Shown here piece by piece: positions 1-10,601 of a DNA stretch of 11,912 bases. The notes beneath the pieces were generated by a model. It had not been told where the DNA came from. It did no database searches and saw only the letters and a program-made list of their open reading frames with translations. Origin of the DNA: Acephala macrosclerotiorum (Eukaryota; Ascomycota; Leotiomycetes; Helotiales; Mollisiaceae); the NCBI GenBank assembly GCA_014904845.1, contig MU119948.1:1-11912 (forward strand), given 5' to 3'. The first letter of the stretch is position 1. Each line of letters starts with the position of its first letter. Both the position numbers and the translations under genes were made by a program.

Positions 1-1330
1 TTTATATTAATTTTATATTTTATTATTTTTTATATTATTTTTATATTTTATTATTTTTTATATTATTTTTACATTTTATCGTTTTTTAATAATTTAATTA
101 AATTTTAATAATAAAATTATATTAATTATAAAAAATTCGAATATTATACGTTTTAAATATAAAAATTTATTTTATTTAAAAAATAATATATTTAAATTTT
201 AAAATAAAATATACAATATTAATTATAATATTTTATTTATAATTACAAATATATTTAATATGTTCGATTTTTTTTTCGTATAAAAACTCTTTAAAATTTT
301 TTTTTTTTTTATTGACATATTATTTTTTATCGAATTTCGAATTAACGATTTTAATATTATTAAAAAATTAATATTCGTTGTAATTTCAATTCTCGTTTCT
401 TTTTTAAATAAAAATTATAATTTTATATTAAAAAAGCAATTAATTATTTATTATATTAATTAAATAAAAATAAATTTTTTTTTTTCTTTTCAATTTAATA
501 TTAATCTAAAAAACAATATAAATTACAAATTAAAATATTGTTTTTTATTTGTTTTTTAAAAATAATATATTTAAATTAATTTATTTATCGATTTTTAAAA
601 CGTTATTAACGTATTATACAATATATTTAATTCTCGTAATTTATTGAAAATTAAATTCTTTTTTTAAAATTTTTTTTTACAAATAATAATTTTTTATTAT
701 AATTTTTTTGTTTTTTAAATATTTAAATTTTCAATATCGAATTAAACAATTTTCAAATAATTATAATATTTTTTTTTAATCTCAAAAATCAATTACTAAT
801 TATTAATAAAAAATATATTTCAATTTATTTTATTTAAAATTTTTATTTTTATATTATATTTTTTTAAAAGATATATATTTTAATTTAATTTTTTTTAAAT
901 TTTTTTTTTTAAAACAAATTTTATTTTTTTTAATAAAATCGATTTAATATATTTTTATTAAAATTATTTTTCTATTTATTTTAACTTTTTTTATTTCGTT
1001 GTTTTTTCAATTTAATAAATCGTTTTTATTTGATTTTATTTTTTAAAAAAATATTTTATTATTTTAAATAAAAAAATTACAAAATATATTAAATTAAAAA
1101 TTTCAATTTTTAAAAAATCGAAATATAAAATTTAATATTAATCGAATTACTAATACTAAAAAAAAAACAATATTTCAAACGAATTTTAACGTAAAAATTT
1201 CAAAAATAATAAAATAAAAAATAAAAATTTTTAAACGATTTATAACGATTAAAAAAAAAATATATAAAAACATTATTAAATAAAATATATTTTTTTAAAA
1301 AATCGATATAATTACTAAATACTAATTATA
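1..1330. other. RIP segment with strand-asymmetric residual C
   Basis: No gene is visible. Unlike most of the block, this part keeps a number of non-CpG cytosines on the plus strand. Reading by eye I count about 25 CpA against 9 TpG, and about 16 CpT against 2-3 ApG. G-to-A change on this strand is therefore nearly complete while C-to-T change is not. Long T runs and A runs fill the rest. The counts are manual and approximate. Confidence 0.5.
12..95. repeat. 28-bp tandem array, about three copies, at left edge
   Basis: Copies lie at 12-39, 40-67 and 68-95. The first two are identical. The third matches the first 21 positions apart from three differences, then diverges. Those differences are a C at 72 and a CG at 80-81, where copies 1 and 2 have T and TA. 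All three are transitions of the kind C-to-T or G-to-A deamination gives, so copy 3 keeps older bases that the others lost. A partial copy may extend left of base 12. Confidence 0.75.
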
Positions 1331-3731
1331 AAACTTAAATTATAACGAGTATTCGAAAATAATATTTATTAATATTTTAATTTTTTTATTTAAAAATCGT
1401 TTTATATTTTTTTTAATAATAATATTAATATAATTATATTTAAATATTATATTAAAATTTTTTATTTCGCGCGAATTTTTTTATTAATATAATTATATAT
1501 TATTTAATAATTTTTATATTCAATTTATAATAATTAAAAACGTTAATATTTTATTATAAAATAAATATTAATAAAACGATTATTATTTATACGATTTATT
1601 ATATTTAATAAATTTTTTAATCGAATATAATATTATATTTAAATTTATTTAAACGATTATTATAAACAATTTAAATTTAAAAACGAAAATATATTTAAAA
1701 ACAATTCAAAAAATAATATTAAATATTTAATTAACGAAAAAAAATTTATTAAATATAATTTTTATTATTTTCATAAAAAAAATAATTTTTTTATTTTTAT
1801 AAAATCGAAATTTAAAATTAAAATTATTTTCATTTTATTCGTTTTATTTAAATAATAAAATAAAAAAATAATTTTATTTTTTTATTTTATTAAAAATTAT
1901 AATTATAATATTTATAATATCGAAATATAAATAATTTATATTAATAAAAATAAATTTATTAACGAATATAAAAATCGTTTAAAAAATAAATATATTATTT
2001 ATTATTAAAAAAAATAAAACTATAAATAAATTATTATTTTATAAAAATAAATAATTAATATTTAATAAATTTATTTATATTTTTAAAAACAATTATATTT
2101 TTATTATTTTTACGTTGTATTTTTTTATTTAAAAATATTAAAAAAAAAAAAAAAAAATTATTAAAAAATTATTAATTTTTAAATTATAATTATTATTTTA
2201 AAACGAGTTTAATATAAAACGATTATAAATCTCAAAATATTTTATTATTATTAAAATAATTCGAATATATTAAACTTTAATAAAATTTAATTATATTTTT
2301 ATAAATAATATTTTTTTTAATTTTAATTTTATGAATATTTATTTAAATATTAAAAATATAATTTTCAAATCGTAAAAATATTATTTCGTTTTAAAAAATC
2401 AATTTAAAAATTAATTTTAAATATAAATCGCTAAATAAAATAAAAAAATTAAATTTAAAAAACAAAATATTATTATCGTTAAAAAAGTTATTTTTAAAAT
2501 TATATTATTAATTAAAATATTTTATTTTTATTTTACGTTTAATAATATTTTTTTTAAAAAATTATTAATAAAAATTTTTATACGAATACAATTTAAAAAA
2601 AACAATAAAAATAATAAATATTATTATTAATAACGATTAAAAATATCGAATAAAAAAAATAAAAAATAAAAAATAAAAAATTAATAAAATAACAATTATT
2701 AATTTTTTAAAAAAAAAATAATATCGAATTATATTATTATTTTTATTTTTATTTTTCGTTTTTAAATTTAATAAATTTAATAAATAATAATAACGATTTT
2801 TTATATTTAATTTAAATCGAATAAATTAAATATATTAACGCTTGATTAAATAATAATATTAAATAATAAATTTTAAATATAAAATTTAATTTTATTATAT
2901 AAATAAATTTAAAAAATTTTAATTTTTTAAAAAATTTAAATAATTAAAAAAATTATTATTCGAATAATAAAACGAGAAAAATATTAAAAAAAAATTTATA
3001 AAATATATTTTATATATTTTTTTATTATATTAATAATAATTAATTAAATTTTTTTAATATATAAAATATAAAATTAAAATTTCAAATTATAATTTTATTT
3101 TTATTATTAAAATTATAATATTTAAAAAAAAATTTATATTAATCGTAATAATAAAAACTCGATATATAAATAATATATTATTCGATTTATTATTACTATT
3201 AATAATTATTTATTTTACGATTTTAATTTATTTAAAACGTTTAATATTTATTATTTAAAAAATAAAAATAAAATTACATGTTTTTAATTATTATACGATA
3301 TTAATTCGTTTATAAAACGTTAAATTATAATTTTAAATAAATTTAAAAAAAATAATCGAATTAATAAATTAATAAAAAATTAATAAAATAATAAATATTT
3401 AAAATTTTAAAAATAAAAATAAAAATAAAATCGTAAATTTATTTATTAATTTAAATAATAATAATTTTTAAAAATTTATAAATAATAATTATTTCGACGA
3501 TAATATTAAAATAATATAAAAAAAAACGAATTTTAATTTTTTTGTAATTGTTTAAATTAATATTATTTTTTAAATTAATATTAATTTTTAAATTAACGTT
3601 ATTCGTAAAACGAATATTTATTTTAAAATATTAAAATATAAAATAATACGAGTTTTAAAATCGATTAAAATAATTTTAATCGTTTTTATTAATCGTTTTA
3701 TTTTTATTCGTTTGTTTAAATTTTGTTTTTT
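1331..3731. other. Featureless CpG-only AT-rich DNA
   Basis: No reading frame, RNA gene or clear repeat can be supported in this stretch. It consists of A/T runs with scattered CpGs and very few other G/C bases. The A-rich and T-rich patches may be the ghost of strand skew in the original sequence, but that cannot be decoded by eye. Confidence 0.6.
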
Positions 3732-3820
3732 AATCGCTTTTTTTAATTGTTTTTTTAATTGTTTTTTTAATTGTTTTTTTTAATTTTTTTTTTTAATTAT
3801 TTTTTTAATTATTTTTTTAA
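3732..3820. repeat. 12/13-bp T-rich tandem repeat
   Basis: About seven head-to-tail units of the form AATTG followed by seven or more T. The first unit (3732-3744) has AATCGC where later units have AATTG, and units after about 3795 have AATTA. The unit therefore drifts from CG to TG to TA along the array, consistent with stepwise C-to-T and G-to-A change. The array may equally be simple replication-slippage sequence. Short AATCGTTTAAAATAATC-like words recur at about 3857-3877 and 4883-4975. Confidence 0.65.
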
Positions 3821-5148
3821 ATAAATTTTTCAATTTTTTATTTTTAATCGTTTAAAAAAATCGTTTAAAATAATCAATTTAATTATTTTTATTAATTTAA
3901 TAATTTTTTAATTTAATTTTATTATTTTGTAAATTTTTTTTATCGTTAAAAATAATTTCGAAATATTATAAAAAAAAATTTAAATTTAAATATTTAAATA
4001 TATTATTAAAATATTTTATTATATATTATTTAATATTAAATTAAAAATATTTCATTTTTAATATACAATTTATAATTATAAAAAACAAATATATAATTAA
4101 TATTTTTATTATTAATATTATTATAAATTTTTTTATAATTTTATAAAAAAAATTTCGTTTAAATTATAAAATTTTCAAAAAAAAAATTTATTTTATATTA
4201 ATTATTTTTAAGTATTTTATTTATTTAAATTAAATTTAATTTATTATATTATTTGAATTTATTAAAAAAAAAATTACAAATAAATAAAAATTATTTATTA
4301 TTTTTTTAAAATTATTTAATATTCTCAATAATTTTATTATTCAAATTTCGTATATTATAAATAAATAAAAAAATTTTCTCAAGTAATTATATATATTATT
4401 CGTTTTATTTTTTTTTTTTTGAGTATTTAATTTGATTAATTATTTTGTATTAATTAATTTCGTTTTAAATTTTATTTAAAAAATAAAAATAATATAATTT
4501 TAAATATTATTTTTAATTAATATATTTTATTTTATAATAATATTATTTTTATTAATTAAAATAAACGTTATTTTATCGATCGTTTTTAAACGAATATATA
4601 TAATATTAAAACACTCGAAAATAATCTCGAAATATTACGAGAATTTTTTTAAAGTATTCGTATTATTATTAATAGTTTTTTAAATATTAACGTTATTTAT
4701 AACGTATTTTTAAAATTGAAATTTTTAAATATTTTTTTCTCGAAATTAAATATTGAAAATTTAATTATTTTATATAAAAAAAATAAAATTTATTCGTATT
4801 ATAATAATTTATTTATTAATTAAAAAATCGAATAAAAAAATATTTTATTATTTTTAAATTTAAATAATTATAAACTTAAAAAAATCGTTTAAAATAAATA
4901 ATTTAAATAAATAATTAAAATAATCAATTAAAAAAATTAATTAAAAAAATCGTTTAAAATAATCGCTTAAAAAATAATTAATTAAAATAATAATTTAATC
5001 GATTTTTTATTTTTAAAATTTAATATATTTTATAAATATTTTCCACTTTATAAATATATTATATATTTTATATTTTTTTTATTTTTATTAATATATTATA
5101 TATCGCGTTTAAAAAAAATATTCGAAATATTAAAAATAATATCAATAC
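3821..5148. other. AT-rich degraded DNA without recognisable genes
   Basis: A gene-free stretch with slightly more leftover CA, TG, CT and AG between about 4230 and 4450 than its surroundings, so it may be a little less completely mutated. A low-complexity patch at about 4880-4990 repeats ATCGTTTAAAATAA-like and AATTAA-like words. No coding or RNA feature is supported. Confidence 0.5.
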
Positions 5149-5250
5149 AAATTTTTAATATTTTTTTAAATCGTTATAATATAAATTTTTAATATTTTTT
5201 CAAATCGTTATAATATAAATTTTAAATATTTTCTCGAATTATTATAATAT
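5149..5250. repeat. 34-bp minisatellite, three exact-length copies
   Basis: Copies at 5149-5182, 5183-5216 and 5217-5250 share the same length and the same ending, TATAATAT. Copies 1 and 2 differ at one base only: T at 5167, followed by A, against C at 5201, followed by A. That is a CpA versus TpA difference, the classic RIP change. Copy 3 has TA where the others have CG and keeps an extra CTCG. The mutation therefore acted after the array had been amplified. Confidence 0.85.
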
Positions 5251-5710
5251 AATTAAAAAAAAAAATTTCAAATTTTTATAATTTTATTTTAAAATGTTTT
5301 TTGAAATAATTATAATATTAATTTTGAAAATTTTTATAAATTAATATATTTCCAATTTTTTTATTTAATATAAATTTAAAATAATTTTTTAAATTATTAT
5401 ATTTTAATTTTTTTATATTTAATATACGTTTAATATAATTATTTAATTTATTATATTTCGAATTTTATTATTAAATATAATTTTAAAATTTTTTTAAAAG
5501 ATTATATTTTAATTTTTTTTAATCGATATAATCGTTTAATATTTTTTTAATTCGTTATATTTTAAATTTTTTATTTCGATAAAAATTCGAAATATTTTTC
5601 AAATTATTATTATTCGAATTTATTTTATTTTATATAAATTCGAAATATTTTTTAAATCGTTATTTTTCGAATATTATAATTCGATTTAAATTTAACGTAT
5701 TATTTTAATT
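5251..5710. repeat. Probable degenerate extension of the 34-bp minisatellite
   Basis: Words resembling AAATTCGAAATATTTTT and AAATCGTTATAATAT recur at irregular spacing through this stretch, for example near 5576-5610 and 5636-5665. They resemble the ordered 34-bp units just upstream. CpG density is high, with five CpGs and no other G/C in 5641-5700, so the ancestral repeat was probably GC-rich. Repeat boundaries are too eroded to define by eye. Confidence 0.45.
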
Positions 5711-6464
5711 TTCGACGATTTTTTAAATTTTTTCGATTTTTTTATAATAAATTTTAATTCGTTATTTTTTTAATTTTATTATTATATATATTTAATTAAA
5801 TTAAAATATATTATAATAATAATATATTAATATTAAAATAAATAAAATTTTAATAAAAAAAATTTTAAATTTTTTTTTTTATAATTATTCGTTTTATTTA
5901 ATTAATTAATTTTAATTCGAAAAATTAATATTCGATTTAAATAATATATTATAAAATAAACTTTATAAAATCGAATTTTTTAATTAATAAAATAATTATT
6001 TTATATAAAATATTTAAATTTTTTTAATTTTTTTATTCGATTTAAATATAATATTTTACGTTTTATTATATATATATATATTTTTTTAAATTTTTTTTAT
6101 AATAAAATTATTTTTATTAAAAACGAAATACGATTATTAAAATATATTTCGTTTTAAATATTTTATATTATAATAAATTATTAAAAATTTTAAATTTTTA
6201 TAATAAAACGATTTATTAATTTTTATTTTTTATTTTATTTTTTATTATAAATTTATTTATAATTTTTATATAATAAAATTATATTATAAATATAATTTAT
6301 TTTAAAAAAAATTAAAAATTATTAATTTTTTTTTTTTTAATTTAATAAATTATTTATTATTTTTAATTTGATTTTGATTTATTACAATTTAATATTTAAT
6401 AAAAAATTTTAATAATTATAATTTCGTTTTTATAAATTTATAAATTTTAATCGTTATAATTATT
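5711..6464. other. Featureless CpG-only AT-rich DNA
   Basis: Nothing beyond A/T runs and isolated CpGs is visible. There is a short TA microsatellite near 6068-6080. No gene, RNA or defined repeat is supported. Confidence 0.6.
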
Positions 6465-6555
6465 ATTATTTTAAAATTAAAAACAATTCAATCGATTTTA
6501 ATTTTTATTATTTTAAAATTAAAAATAATTCGATCGATTTTAATTTTTATTATTT
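6465..6555. repeat. 42-bp direct tandem duplication
   Basis: Copies at 6465-6506 and 6507-6548 are followed by a 7-base partial third copy. They differ at two of 42 positions, both transitions. CpA at 6484 corresponds to TpA at 6526, and CpA at 6489-6490 corresponds to CpG at 6531-6532. Each copy therefore keeps one ancestral base the other has lost, and mutation acted on both strands after duplication. Confidence 0.85.
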
Positions 6556-8303
6556 AAATATTTTTTTATAAAAAATAATAAATAATATTATTAATTTTTT
6601 TTTTATTCGATATTATTTTTTAATTTTCAATTTCAATATTTAATTTATTTAAAAATTATTAATTGAAATTTTTTTTTTTCGTTTTTTAAATATTTAATTA
6701 TTATATTTTTTTAATATTATATATATTTATTATACGATTATAACGTATTAATATATTTTTAATTTTTATTATATTTTTTATATTAAAAATACTTTTATAT
6801 TATTATTTAATTAAATATTTATTTCGATCATTTTTTTATATTATTATATTTATTTGATTTTTATATATTTTATATATAAAATATTTTTTTTAATTATTTA
6901 AATAATAATATTATTATATAAAAAAATTATTTTTAAAATTTTTCGATTAAATAATAAATCGAACGAATTTCTTTAAGTTTTTATAAAATCGTAATTATTT
7001 TTTCGTTTAAAATCGAATTTTTTCGATTAAATTTAATTATATTAATATACGATATAAATTTTTTAGTATTATTATATATTAAAATCGTTTATAATATACG
7101 ATTCTTTTTTTAAAATTCGAAAAATTATTTTTATTTTTTATTTATATTATATTTTTTTAAATTTTAAAAAAATATATTAATATATTATTATTTATTTTAT
7201 AAAAAATTAAATTTTAATTTCATATTATAAAAAAACAAAAAATATTTAATTGTTTTATTAAAATTACAAAGTATTAAATTTTTTATATCTAGAATTAAAT
7301 TTCGTATAATAATATTAATTTAATATTAATTAATAATATTATTATTTAATTTTATTATAATATACAATATTATTGAAATATTTATAATTTTTATATTTAT
7401 TATTTTATTTAATATATTGAATAATAAAATTGTATATTATTATTAATTTTTAATTTCGAGTTTATATTTATTAAAATTTATATTAATATAAAAAATTTTA
7501 TAAATTATTTTTTTTATTATTTTATTTTTTAAATTATAAAATTAATTAAATTTATAAATCAAATAAAAAACGAATAATTTAATAAAATTTATCGTTTAAA
7601 TTATTATTTTAATATATATAATTATTTAAAAAAAAATGTTAAAAAATTTATATATTTTAAATAATATTATTTTAAATTCAATAAAAATAATAATATAAAA
7701 AATATTTTTTTTAAAGAATTTTATATTCGATTTTTTATTTATTATTTAACGATTTTAAAATCGAAAAAATAAATAAATTTTATTTTATTTTTTATTTTTT
7801 ATTTATATTAACGTTTGTAATTAATATAAATATTATATAAATTAATATAATATTCGAATTTTAAAAAATCGTTTTTTATTTTTATTATTTTTTAATTTTA
7901 ATTTTAATTTTTTCGTTTTATTTTTATTAAAATTGAATTATTTAAAAATCGTTTTAATTTATTATTTTAATTTAAATTTTAATTTTAATTAATATATATC
8001 GATTTATAATTTCAATAATTTTTAATTTTTTTAATTCGATTTAATATATTATAAAACGTTTTTTAAAGTTTTTTCATAAAAAAATAATATTAATTTAATA
8101 TAAATATACGTTTTTAAAATTAATTTAAAATTAAATAATTATATTATTATTAACGTTTTTTTTGTTTTATTTTTCTTTTAATTAATAAAATTTTTTATTA
8201 ATCGAATTAATTTTAATTTTAATTTTTCTTTGAATTTAAATTATTCGAATATATTATTTATTATAAAAATATTTAATTTTATTTAAAATTTTTAAAAAAA
8301 ATT
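6556..8303. other. Featureless AT-rich degraded DNA
   Basis: No gene or RNA is supported. CpG is the main surviving GC dinucleotide, with sporadic leftover TG and CA, such as around 7230-7440. Confidence 0.55.
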
Positions 8304-8331
8304 TATTTTTTATTTTTTATTTTTTATTTTT
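8304..8331. repeat. 7-bp TATTTTT-type microsatellite
   Basis: Four consecutive units of about seven bases, one TA followed by a run of T. It is simple low-complexity sequence inside the degraded block with no functional indication. Confidence 0.6.
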
Positions 8332-8636
8332 AATCGAAAAAATTATTTTTTAATTTATAATCGTTTAATTTAATATACGATTTTAAATTATATTATATTT
8401 TTTAATATATTTATAAAATTATAATATTTAAATTTTAATAATAATTTTTATTATTTTCTTTAATATAAATAATTTTTTTTATATTAAATATATATATTTT
8501 TTTATTTAAAATTTGATTTTATTTATAATATAATATTTTTATTTAATAAAAAATTTTTATAACATTTTTTATTATTATATTTAATTTTTATTTTAAATAT
8601 ATAATTTTTTAATATTTATTTTATTTTTATTTTTTT

Positions 8637-8664
8637 ATAATAATTTTTTTATAATAATTTTTTT
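8637..8664. repeat. 14-bp tandem pair
   Basis: Two identical 14-base units, ATAATAA followed by seven T, at 8637-8650 and 8651-8664. It is simple AT sequence, probably from slippage. Confidence 0.6.
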
Positions 8665-10345
8665 ATATTAAAAATTATTTATTTTTAAATAAAAATAAAT
8701 ATATTATTAATAAAACAATTTTTATTTTTATTATAATATATTTAATTTTATTATTTTAAAAAGAAAATTTATTTTGAAAAATTCGTTTAATTTTATTAAT
8801 AATTTTTCGATTTTTATTATTAATTTAATTTTTTTAATTTTAAATAAATTTGAAAATAAAATATTTTATTTTATATTTTTGAAATTTATAAAATATTATA
8901 TAATTTTTTAATATTTAATCGAATTATTTTTTAATATTTCTAATATAAATATATTTTTAATAATTTGAATTAAATCGAATTTAATTTAATAAATATTTTT
9001 ATCGATTAATAATTTTAATTTAAATATATTTAATCGTTTATAATAAAAAAAATTTAATTTATTTTTTTCGAATTTTATTTCAATAAAATTTTACGAATTT
9101 TTTCGATGAATTTTATATATAATATTTTATAAAATTAAAATACGTTATTTAAAAAAATAAAAATATATATTATTTAATATATTTTAAATACGAAATTTTA
9201 AAAATTTTTATCGTTTTATATATTTTACGAATATTAATATTATATAATCGTTCGATATATATATTTAAAATATTATATTTTTATTTTAAATTTTAAAATT
9301 TATTTATAATTCGAATATATAAAATAAATATTATATTTAAAATTTTAATTTATTTTAATTACGAATTTTTTTTTATTATTAAATTTATAAAATATAATAT
9401 TTTTATTTTTTTTCGATTTTTTTATATTAAAAAATATTATTTATTTTCGTTTATTATTTTATTATTTAATATTTTTTTCATATTTTATTATTATTTTTAT
9501 AATAATATATTCGTTTAAATATTATATATTTTTTTAAATATATTATAATTTAATTTTTTTATTTCGTTTTATATTAAAAACGTTTATTTATATTTCGATT
9601 TAATCGAACGTATATAAATATAATAATTTTTTTATTTTATTTCGATATATTGAATTAATTTCTCGATTATTTTATATTTTAATTTCGTTTTTTTCATTTA
9701 TTATATTATAAATTATTATTAAATATATCTCGAAAATCGTTTTATTTTTTTTTTATTTTTTTTTATATTAAATTTAAATTTTATTTTATTTTATTATTAT
9801 TTTATTTATTTTTTATTTTTTATTATTTACGTTTATTATATTTTTTTTTTTAATAATAATCGTTATATTAAATCTCGTTCGTATTTTTTATAAAAAAAAA
9901 AAGTTTAATTATATTTAAATTATAAATAAATTATTTAAAATTAATTATTTTATTTTAATACGTTAAAAAAATAATTTAAATATATTTAAACTTTTTATCG
10001 CGATTAATATAATAATTTAATACGTAAAAAATACGATTTTTTAATTTTTTATATTATAATTTTATTTTATAATTAAAAATTTTTAATTAATATATAATAA
10101 AATAAATAATAATAATAATTTTATTTTCAAATTTTATATCGAATTTTATCGCGTTTTATTATATAAATATCTTTTTTTTTAGTATTAATAATAATTAATT
10201 ATTTTTTAAAATATTTTAAATACAAATAAAATTAACAAAATATTAAATTTCGTTTTTTATACGATCGAATTAATAAACTTTTATATTTAAATTTATATTA
10301 TTAATAAATAATTAATATTTGATTTTAATTATTATATATAAAATC
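8665..10345. other. AT-rich degraded DNA up to the composition boundary
   Basis: Gene-free. Residual non-CpG G/C in about 8160-9000 leans toward TpG (about seven) over CpA (about two), the opposite of the left end, but the counts are small. T-rich runs dominate 9700-9850. CpG-only composition continues almost to the end and then stops abruptly. Confidence 0.5.
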
Positions 10346-10374
10346 GAGTAAATAATAAAATGTTTCTCTTGTAC

Positions 10375-10438
10375 CGAAAGAAAAGACTCGTTCGGCGACT
10401 CGCTAAGCGAACTAATAGCGAACGAGCTCTTTCTTTCG
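10375..10438. repeat. GC-rich imperfect inverted repeat (first hairpin)
   Basis: Arms at 10375-10394 and 10419-10438 match at 17 of 20 positions as reverse complements, with the mismatches clustered at the middle three. The spacer contains its own small stem, TCGC/GCGA at 10400-10410. AGCGAAC is directly repeated at 10406-10412 and 10417-10423, so the left arm has two alternative partners. The arms begin and end with CGAAAG/CTTTCG. It resembles a fold-back or MITE-like remnant, but no target-site duplication is evident. Confidence 0.7.
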
Positions 10439-10459
10439 ATACTCGACGCACATTTTGCT

Positions 10460-10488
10460 TCGCAGGCCTCGCAAGGGCGCTCCTGCGA
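10460..10488. repeat. Second GC-rich hairpin
   Basis: TCGCAGG at 10460-10466 pairs with CCTGCGA at 10482-10488, and the stem can extend outward by one G-T pair. The interior can form a small CCT/AGG stem at 10467-10476. It lies 21 bases after the first hairpin, giving a double-hairpin arrangement. Confidence 0.7.
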
Positions 10489-10526
10489 GAGACTACAAAA
10501 TCTTCGATTTTAATAATATATTCTTA

Positions 10527-10547
10527 TTTCAAGTTTCAAGTTTCAAA
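10527..10547. repeat. Three-unit TTTCAAG repeat
   Basis: Units at 10527-10533, 10534-10540 and 10541-10547, the last ending in A. CpA is intact in all three copies, unlike in the repeats of the degraded block. Confidence 0.7.
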
Positions 10548-10563
10548 TTAAAAGCTTTAATTT
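10545..10563. repeat. 8-bp A/T hairpin with 3-base loop
   Basis: AAATTAAA at 10545-10552 pairs perfectly with TTTAATTT at 10556-10563 around an AGC loop. Such short A/T stems arise easily by chance, so function is not implied. Confidence 0.5.
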
Positions 10564-10601
10564 GAGCGTTTTATAAGCATTGAAGTTGGCATAGTTATTG
10601 A

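Larger units (their letters stand above)
1..10345. repeat. AT-rich block saturated by RIP-like mutation; no genes
   Basis: The block is almost pure A and T. Most 60-base stretches contain zero to five CpGs and little other G or C. Surviving G and C are overwhelmingly in CpG: in 5401-5761, 34 of 36 G/C bases are in CpG. CpA, TpG, CpT and ApG are strongly depleted on both strands. In Pezizomycotina, RIP converts C to T in repeated DNA before meiosis, preferring CpA and least often hitting CpG, so this is the expected residue of repeated rounds. Stops occur densely in every frame, and I find no protein motif, tRNA box or rRNA signature. The original content, probably transposons or other duplicated DNA, is inferred and not visible. 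Such blocks are usually heterochromatic. The right edge is abrupt near 10345; the left edge lies outside the window. Confidence 0.85.

Noticed and set aside
1..10345. Bisulfite or enzymatic conversion artefact, which also leaves C only in CpG.
   Set aside because: Conversion affects one strand, leaving G intact on the converted strand. Here non-CpG G and C are both lost on the same strand, and normal-composition DNA lies directly adjacent at 10360.
1..10345. AT-rich protist intergenic DNA (Plasmodium- or Dictyostelium-like).
   Set aside because: Those genomes are AT-rich without near-exclusive retention of CpG, and they would not switch within tens of bases to 50% G+C noncoding DNA.
1..10345. 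Long terminal repeats or terminal inverted repeats bounding a transposon inside the block.
   Set aside because: No pair of long matching ends could be recognised by eye, and low complexity makes short matches meaningless. A self-alignment would be needed to look properly.
10360..10551. A 63-codon open frame starting with ATG and rich in Lys/Arg (15 of 63).
   Set aside because: It is read through two inverted repeats (10375-10438 and 10460-10488) whose pairing explains the sequence better than coding does. Its final third is AT-rich low-complexity sequence, no domain is recognisable, and one such frame is expected by chance when stop-rich AT sequence gives way to 47% G+C.
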